The notes below the pieces were generated by a model. That model made no database searches, was not told the DNA's origin, and was given only the letters and a program-made list of their open reading frames with translations. A stretch of DNA of 6,056 nucleotides from Lachnospiraceae bacterium (GTDB lineage Bacteria > Bacillota > Clostridia > Lachnospirales > Lachnospiraceae): the NCBI GenBank assembly GCA_024684155.1, contig JAIKXK010000229.1, positions 1 to 6,056 on the forward strand. The letters run 5' to 3'. Made by a program: the position numbers and the translations under genes. Every line of letters starts with the position of its first letter. Position 1 is the stretch's first letter. Below, piece by piece: positions 1-3,263 of the stretch.

Positions 1-1
1 A

Positions 2-244
2 GAGGCAAATGGCGTAAAAACGGAATTTGATATGGCAATTTATGCTAAACATATTGTAATTCCAGTTGGATGTACAGGTTATATGGCTCAAAAATTGTGG
101 GAGCTGATCAATTTGAATATTGAAGAATATTATGGTAAAGCAAATGATGAGGTAAGAAAGACATTTCAGAGTCTTAATACAAAAATGTCAAATGATGAAA
201 TTGTGTCAAATATAGTTAAATTAATAAAGCTTCTAAGGAGGTAG
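2..244 (+). CDS. thsA: ThsA, C-terminal fragment (SLOG/STALD ligand-binding domain), truncated by window edge
   Basis: The last 80 residues of a protein whose start lies left of the window; the frame is open from base 2 and ends at TAG 242-244. The run TEFDMAIYAKHIVIPVGCTGY followed by MAQKLW is what is expected near the end of the SLOG (STALD) domain of Thoeris ThsA, where an acidic helix and an IPVGATGY-type strand-loop form part of the nucleotide pocket; here Cys replaces the usual Ala. The rest is a helical tail rich in Lys and Leu. In characterised type I Thoeris, this domain binds a cyclic ADP-ribose isomer made by ThsB and switches on an N-terminal SIR2 NADase. The effector domain is not visible here, so SIR2 is inferred. 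The stop codon follows directly on the AAGGAGG that serves the next gene, a tightly coupled operon arrangement. The identification is supported by the two ThsB genes downstream. Confidence 0.82.
   Translation, partial: EANGVKTEFDMAIYAKHIVIPVGCTGYMAQKLWELINLNIEEYYGKANDEVRKTFQSLNTKMSNDEIVSNIVKLIKLLRR
235..241 (+). promoter_or_regulatory. Ribosome binding site of first thsB, inside the end of thsA
   Basis: AAGGAGG lies 10 bases before the ATG at 252 and encodes the last residues of ThsA before its TAG stop. Such overlap suggests translational coupling, so that effector and first sensor are made together. Confidence 0.8.
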
Positions 245-251
245 TAGAATT

Positions 252-752
252 ATGGCAAAGAGACAGGTGTTTTTTAGTTTTGAGTACAATAGGGATGCTT
301 GGAGAGCAAGTCAGGTTAGAAATATGGGAAAAGTAGATAATTCTTCCACTTTTTCTGATAATGACTGGGAAGAAGTAAAAGAAAAGACAGATGCAAAGAT
401 TAGAGAGTGGATTGATGATCAGATGTCAAAGCGTTCTTGTTTGGTGGTGTTAATTGGGGCAACTACATCAGGAAGAAAGTGGATAAATTATGAAATTGAA
501 AAGGCATATGAGCTAAATAAGGGGATTGTAGGTATATATATACATGGATTGAAGGATAAGAATGGAAATCAAACAACAAAGGGGAGCGATACGTTTTATA
601 ATATTTTGATAGGAAAAAATAAAGAACGTTTATCAAAATATGTTGAATGTTATGAATCCCCTCATTTAACAAGTACAGATGTGTACGATGACATTAAAAA
701 TAATATAGAACAACTAATAGAAGATGCTATTAGTAATGCTGGAACATATTAA
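252..752 (+). CDS. thsB: ThsB TIR-like sensor/cyclase, first copy
   Basis: A 166-residue protein that starts MAKRQVFFSFEY and has the layout of ThsB (TIR-like, DUF1863/MTH538-type fold). Strand one is VFFSFEY (residues 6-12), followed by the VRN motif (22-24), a helix with DWEEVKEKTDAKIREWI (38-54), strand SCLVVLIGATT (62-72), then RKWINYEIEKA (75-85), and a strand GIVGIYIHGLKD. Glu81 in NYEIE is in the position of the catalytic glutamate of TIR NADases. By family knowledge it would sense phage and convert NAD+ to a cyclic ADP-ribose isomer that activates ThsA. The start at 252 is set by a strong AAGGAGG. It sits 7 bases after thsA. The C-terminal part differs from the second copy: it has a Lys/Asn-rich loop and no DDGYNN motif near the end, so the two copies probably recognise different triggers. 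Confidence 0.88.
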   Translation: MAKRQVFFSFEYNRDAWRASQVRNMGKVDNSSTFSDNDWEEVKEKTDAKIREWIDDQMSKRSCLVVLIGATTSGRKWINYEIEKAYELNKGIVGIYIHGLKDKNGNQTTKGSDTFYNILIGKNKERLSKYVECYESPHLTSTDVYDDIKNNIEQLIEDAISNAGTY

Positions 753-758
753 TATTGA

Positions 759-937
759 AATAGTAATGATTGCAAAGAGTCCAAAAACGACAAAGAATAT
801 GTAGAATTATTAAGAATAATTGTAACAAATATAGATATTTATAATTCGGTTAGACACAATATATAGTTGCCGAAATCGAGATGGATGGGTTTGTCAAGTT
901 TGCGGAATTTATTTTATTAGTAAAATTGTGGCCGTGA
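759..937 (+). pseudogene. Possible broken 5' part of the two-helix membrane protein gene
   Basis: No intact gene lies between the first thsB and 928, but two open stretches read like protein. One, at 759-866, is open after TGA 756-758 and gives KNDKEYVELLRIIVTNIDIY near its middle, with no ATG, GTG or TTG start and no ribosome binding site. The other, at 854-937, includes ATG 881 (MDGFVKFAEFILLVKLWP) and stops just after the GTG of the next frame. Going from the first to the second and then into the frame of 928-1239 each needs a shift of the same sense (one base missing). The joined product would be an ordinary-looking helix followed by the two membrane segments. This fits a decayed or wrongly sequenced gene, but in AT-rich DNA short open frames also occur by chance, so confidence is low. 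Confidence 0.35.
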
Positions 938-1239
938 TTTCATTCTTATTATTAATTTTTTTGTTGCAGCTAATCAAAAATATTGATAACAAGTTCTTAG
1001 CCCTTCTTACGTTGTTAATAATAGGTGGAGTAATAGTAGGCTTAGAAGCTTATTTTTTATGTGCCAACATAACTTCAAATAGAAAATGTGACAATAAGGA
1101 TACTATTTGGACTGGAACATGTAGCTATATTGAAGCTGTTAAGTGGTCTAGCTTTATCAAGGATTATCAAAAATATATTGAAAAAGCGATAGAGCGTCAG
1201 GATAACATTGATGAATACAATATATATAAAGAGGTATAG
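928..1239 (+). CDS. Small two-helix membrane protein of unknown function within the Thoeris cassette
   Basis: About 103 residues from GTG 928 to TAG 1237-1239. Two hydrophobic segments are plain: VISFLLLIFLLQLI (about residues 3-16) and FLALLTLLIIGGVIVGLEAYF (about 23-43), followed by a segment with three Cys (ANITSNRKCDN, GTCSY, plus Cys46) and a charged helical tail (KDYQKYIEKAIERQDN). The family was not recognised. No Shine-Dalgarno sequence precedes GTG 928, the frame has no other usual start codon back to the stop at 832-834, and an ATG at 881 lies in a different frame, so the true start is doubtful and the gene may be the intact 3' part of a broken one. It is 64 bases upstream of the second thsB on the same strand. 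The general plan (two membrane helices plus soluble helix) recalls SLATT-type effectors found with nucleotide-signal systems, but no SLATT motif could be confirmed. Confidence 0.5.
   Translation: MAVISFLLLIFLLQLIKNIDNKFLALLTLLIIGGVIVGLEAYFLCANITSNRKCDNKDTIWTGTCSYIEAVKWSSFIKDYQKYIEKAIERQDNIDEYNIYKEV
1178..1206 (+). promoter_or_regulatory. Weak candidate internal promoter before second thsB
   Basis: TTGAAA at 1178-1183 and GATAAC at 1201-1206 are separated by 17 bases. The -35 box is good (5 of 6) and the -10 box is weak (4 of 6). It lies inside the end of the membrane protein frame, about 100 bases before the ATG at 1304, where it could express the second thsB and the long TIR gene separately. 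It may equally be a chance match in AT-rich DNA. Confidence 0.2.
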
Positions 1240-1290
1240 ATATAGCGGTGAAGATATTGTTGTTTATTGATGAATGGCAACTAACAATGT

Positions 1291-1296
1291 AGGGGG
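1291..1296 (+). promoter_or_regulatory. Ribosome binding site that sets the start of second thsB
   Basis: AGGGGG lies 7 bases before ATG 1304. An earlier in-frame ATG at 1274 has no such site and would add ten residues (MATNNVGGRN) not seen in the first copy, so 1304 is the better start. Confidence 0.75.
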
Positions 1297-1303
1297 TCGT
1301 AAT

Positions 1304-1783
1304 ATGGCAAGAAGTGTATTTTATAGTTTTCATTATCAAAATGATATAACAAGGGTTATGGTTGTAAGAAATAGATGGATAACTCAAGGGGGACAGATTG
1401 TTTCAGGCGTTATTGATCATGCTGATTTTGAGCAAGTAAAACGCCAAGGTGATGCAGCAATAAAGAGATGGATTAACAAACAGTTAGAAGGTACGTCTGT
1501 AACGGTTGTTTTGATTGGAGCTGATACTTTAAATCGTCCCTATGTTCAATACGAGATTTGTGAAAGCCTGAAGAGAGGAAATCCTGTTATAGGTGTTGAT
1601 ATACATAGAATAAAAGATTTTAATGGCAGAACATCATCGGCGTGTAGTCATCATACAATAATTGGGCAATATAATAATGGTAGACCTGCGTATTTTGACG
1701 ATATCGCCTCTGAAATTTATGATTATATATATGATGATGGATATAATAATCTTGGCAGATGGGTTGAAAAAGCTGTTAATTAA
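1304..1783 (+). CDS. thsB: ThsB TIR-like sensor/cyclase, second copy
   Basis: A 159-residue protein beginning MARSVFYSFHYQND, the typical ThsB opening. In order: first strand VFYSFHY (5-11), VVRNRW (20-25), a helix ending in AIKRWINKQL (52-61), strand TSVTVVLIGADT (64-75), RPYVQYEICESL (78-89) with Glu84 as the predicted catalytic residue, strand GNPVIGVDIH, a variable loop, and a C-terminal YDDGYNNLGRWVEKA that matches the DDGYN region I recall from characterised Thoeris ThsB. Of the two copies this is the closer to the classical form. Its expected role is production of the cyclic ADP-ribose isomer sensed by ThsA. It shares the plan of the first copy but most positions differ, so this is an old duplication or separate acquisition and not a recent copy. 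The long TIR gene starts 18 bases after its TAA stop, indicating co-transcription. Confidence 0.9.
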   Translation: MARSVFYSFHYQNDITRVMVVRNRWITQGGQIVSGVIDHADFEQVKRQGDAAIKRWINKQLEGTSVTVVLIGADTLNRPYVQYEICESLKRGNPVIGVDIHRIKDFNGRTSSACSHHTIIGQYNNGRPAYFDDIASEIYDYIYDDGYNNLGRWVEKAVN

Positions 1784-1801
1784 GAGTTTGAGGTGAGTTA
1801 A

Positions 1802-2929
1802 ATGCCAGGAGAAGCAAAGCGAAAATATGATGCCGAAACAGTAAGGCTTTCCAAAAGTTTAACTAGACCACTGTCATTGATTGTTGAGACGTTGAAGCCA
1901 GGTTACTCAAGGGAAGATCTATTAAAGGCATTTAGATATTATTATCCATATGAGTGGGACCTCATTGGGGAAAGATACAAGGTATATAAGGGAAAAGACA
2001 AGTTCCTTGCAAAACATGGGAAAAAGAAAAGATATAATTCTCAAAGACCAGAAGAATACTTTTATTCGTTACCCAAGGTCAAATATCTATTAAGTGATGA
2101 GTTCAGAAAAAGGCATGTATCTCAGTATGATGAAAGCAAAAGAATGGAGTGTGAGTCTTCTTTAAAGAATAAGCGAATGAATAAAAATAATAAAAAGAAG
2201 ACATCAATTAAAACATATACTAAGGAGCAACAGAAAGTAGATCCAGGTTTCATTGACGCTCTTGTATATGCTTATCACATAAAGGGTATTAGCATAAACG
2301 AGAAGTTTGAAATATGCAAAGAAATACGCAAGTATGACTGTGATAAAACCTGGGAGTTTTTTTGGAAGCTCAATGATAGTGAAAAAAATAACCAGATTAG
2401 AGGCTATGCCTTTCAATGTTTGCAAAAATCAGGCCATTACGTAAAATTGAGAAAGAATTTTTCTGGAAAGAAAAAACAGTATACGACTGAGAAAAGCACA
2501 TTTGAAGGTACACCAGAAAGTCTTGCTATAAAACTTGCGAATAATGGTAAATCTATACAGAAGCTAAAGTCATATGATTTATTTATTTCACACAGTTATT
2601 TAGATCGGGAAATAGTTTATGATATTGTACGAAAGATTAACAAGTGCGGACTAAATTGTTATGTGGATTGGACAGCAGATAGCGATTTCTTAAAGCGATC
2701 TTTGGTTTCAGATTTTACTAGAGAAGTGTTAAAGGCAAGAATGAAAAACTCAAGAAAACTATTGTTTTTAAGCTCATCAAACTCAAGAGCTTCTTGCTGG
2801 GTTGACTTTGAACTAAAGTATTATCAAGAGGAAGTACAAAATGAAATATATATGATTGTATTAGATGGTGAGGATGCTCATAATTTTATAAAAATAGATC
2901 AGAAGAAAATAGAGTCTTTTTTTGTTTAA
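1802..2929 (+). CDS. TIR-domain protein with unfamiliar N-terminal half; likely third Thoeris sensor
   Basis: A 375-residue protein; GAGGTGA at 1790-1796 sets ATG 1802. The C-terminal third is a canonical TIR domain: YDLFISHS (258-265), a helix REIVYDIVRKINKCG, strand LNCYVDW, DSDFLKRS, strand KLLFLSSSNSRAS, then CWVDFELKYY with Glu337 in the catalytic position of TIR NADases and Trp333 in the WxxxE arrangement, and strand IYMIVLDGED. The domain ends only 38 residues after Glu337, slightly short. Residues 1-110 are aromatic and basic (AFRYYYPYEW at 43-52), residues 120-145 are a Lys/Asn-rich linker, and residues 148-226 form a helical block with WEFFWKLNDSEKNNQIRGYA (184-203) and YVKLRKNF; none of these was recognised. 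By its place after two thsB genes, it probably makes an NAD-derived signal for ThsA, with the N-terminal half as sensor. It could instead be a separate TIR NADase effector. Confidence 0.8.
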   Translation: MPGEAKRKYDAETVRLSKSLTRPLSLIVETLKPGYSREDLLKAFRYYYPYEWDLIGERYKVYKGKDKFLAKHGKKKRYNSQRPEEYFYSLPKVKYLLSDEFRKRHVSQYDESKRMECESSLKNKRMNKNNKKKTSIKTYTKEQQKVDPGFIDALVYAYHIKGISINEKFEICKEIRKYDCDKTWEFFWKLNDSEKNNQIRGYAFQCLQKSGHYVKLRKNFSGKKKQYTTEKSTFEGTPESLAIKLANNGKSIQKLKSYDLFISHSYLDREIVYDIVRKINKCGLNCYVDWTADSDFLKRSLVSDFTREVLKARMKNSRKLLFLSSSNSRASCWVDFELKYYQEEVQNEIYMIVLDGEDAHNFIKIDQKKIESFFV

Positions 2930-2972
2930 TTCCGTCCGTTTTCATAGAGAAATATTTATGATGTATTCGTTA

Positions 2973-2986
2973 ACCGAAAAATCGGT
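2973..2986. repeat. Small perfect hairpin next to the inverted-repeat element
   Basis: ACCGA at 2973-2977 and TCGGT at 2982-2986 form a five-base-pair stem around AAAA. It overlaps the start of the element at 2984-3047 and is too weak and without a T-run to act as a terminator alone. Confidence 0.4.
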
Positions 2987-3047
2987 CAAGGAGGGTGCGG
3001 ACAAAATCCTGGACCAAATAGGAGATATTCGCACCCTCCCCTGGTCA
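2984..3047. repeat. Compact inverted-repeat element with possible 5-bp flanking direct repeats
   Basis: A perfect 10-base inverted repeat, GGAGGGTGCG (2990-2999) and CGCACCCTCC (3030-3039), closes a 30-base loop that contains a smaller TCCT/AGGA pairing (3007-3010 with 3020-3023). Allowing a two-base gap, both ends read AGG(GG)AGGGTGCG inward, and GGTCA occurs directly on each side (2984-2988 and 3043-3047). This resembles a very small non-autonomous mobile element with a target duplication, or a structured RNA or operator. No T-run follows, so it is not a standard intrinsic terminator. The element is GC-rich in an AT-rich intergenic region, which makes the pairing unlikely to be chance. Its nature is unknown. 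Confidence 0.5.
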
Positions 3048-3113
3048 GTTTTAAGTATAAATCAACAACACATATGGTTACTTCTAGAAGATTATAATTT
3101 TACTAATTGCAAA

Positions 3114-3142
3114 TTGAAGTTTTTTATAAACCGTGGTAGAAT
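3114..3142 (+). promoter_or_regulatory. Sigma-A-like promoter upstream of the protease leader
   Basis: TTGAAG (3114-3119) and TAGAAT (3137-3142) are separated by exactly 17 bases, each box one base off consensus, in AT-rich surroundings. Transcription would start near 3149-3150, giving a leader of about 115 bases before the protease ATG. The strong terminator at 3204-3236 lies inside this leader. Confidence 0.6.
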
Positions 3143-3203
3143 GACACAAATTATTATAAAAAATTATAATTATAAAATGAAAAAAACTGGATAATACGAG
3201 GCT

Positions 3204-3236
3204 ATAATCACTGTTCTTAACAGTGATTATTTTTTT
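3204..3236 (+). terminator. Strong intrinsic terminator, possibly an attenuator of the protease gene
   Basis: ATAATCACTG (3204-3213) pairs perfectly with CAGTGATTAT (3221-3230). Two more inner pairs give a 12-base-pair stem with a CTT loop, followed by a run of seven T (3230-3236). It would end transcripts coming from the defence cassette. It also lies downstream of the promoter at 3114-3142 and only 27 bases before the protease start, so a transcript from that promoter would either end here after about 85 bases or read through into the protease. Confidence 0.9.
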
Positions 3237-3263
3237 AGAAGCACACGCCAGGGAGGGCGCGAT

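Noticed and set aside
463..672. Minus-strand frame inside the first thsB
   Set aside because: It is antisense to a well-supported gene and reads as low-complexity His/Tyr-rich sequence without a start signal.
835..927. Frame upstream of the membrane protein giving CRNRDGWVCQVCG, reminiscent of an HNH or zinc-ribbon start
   Set aside because: There is no start codon, the motif is isolated, and no HNH His or Asn residues follow; a membrane helix comes next instead. Probably coincidence.
2906..2925. T-rich end of the long TIR gene as a terminator
   Set aside because: The T-run at 2917-2923 is not preceded by a stable hairpin; only three or four weak pairs can be made.
2922..3194. Open frame of 90 codons from TTG 2922 across the gap after the TIR gene
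   Set aside because: It starts at a TTG inside the end of the TIR gene without a ribosome binding site, runs through the inverted-repeat element and the promoter, and its product looks like no known protein.
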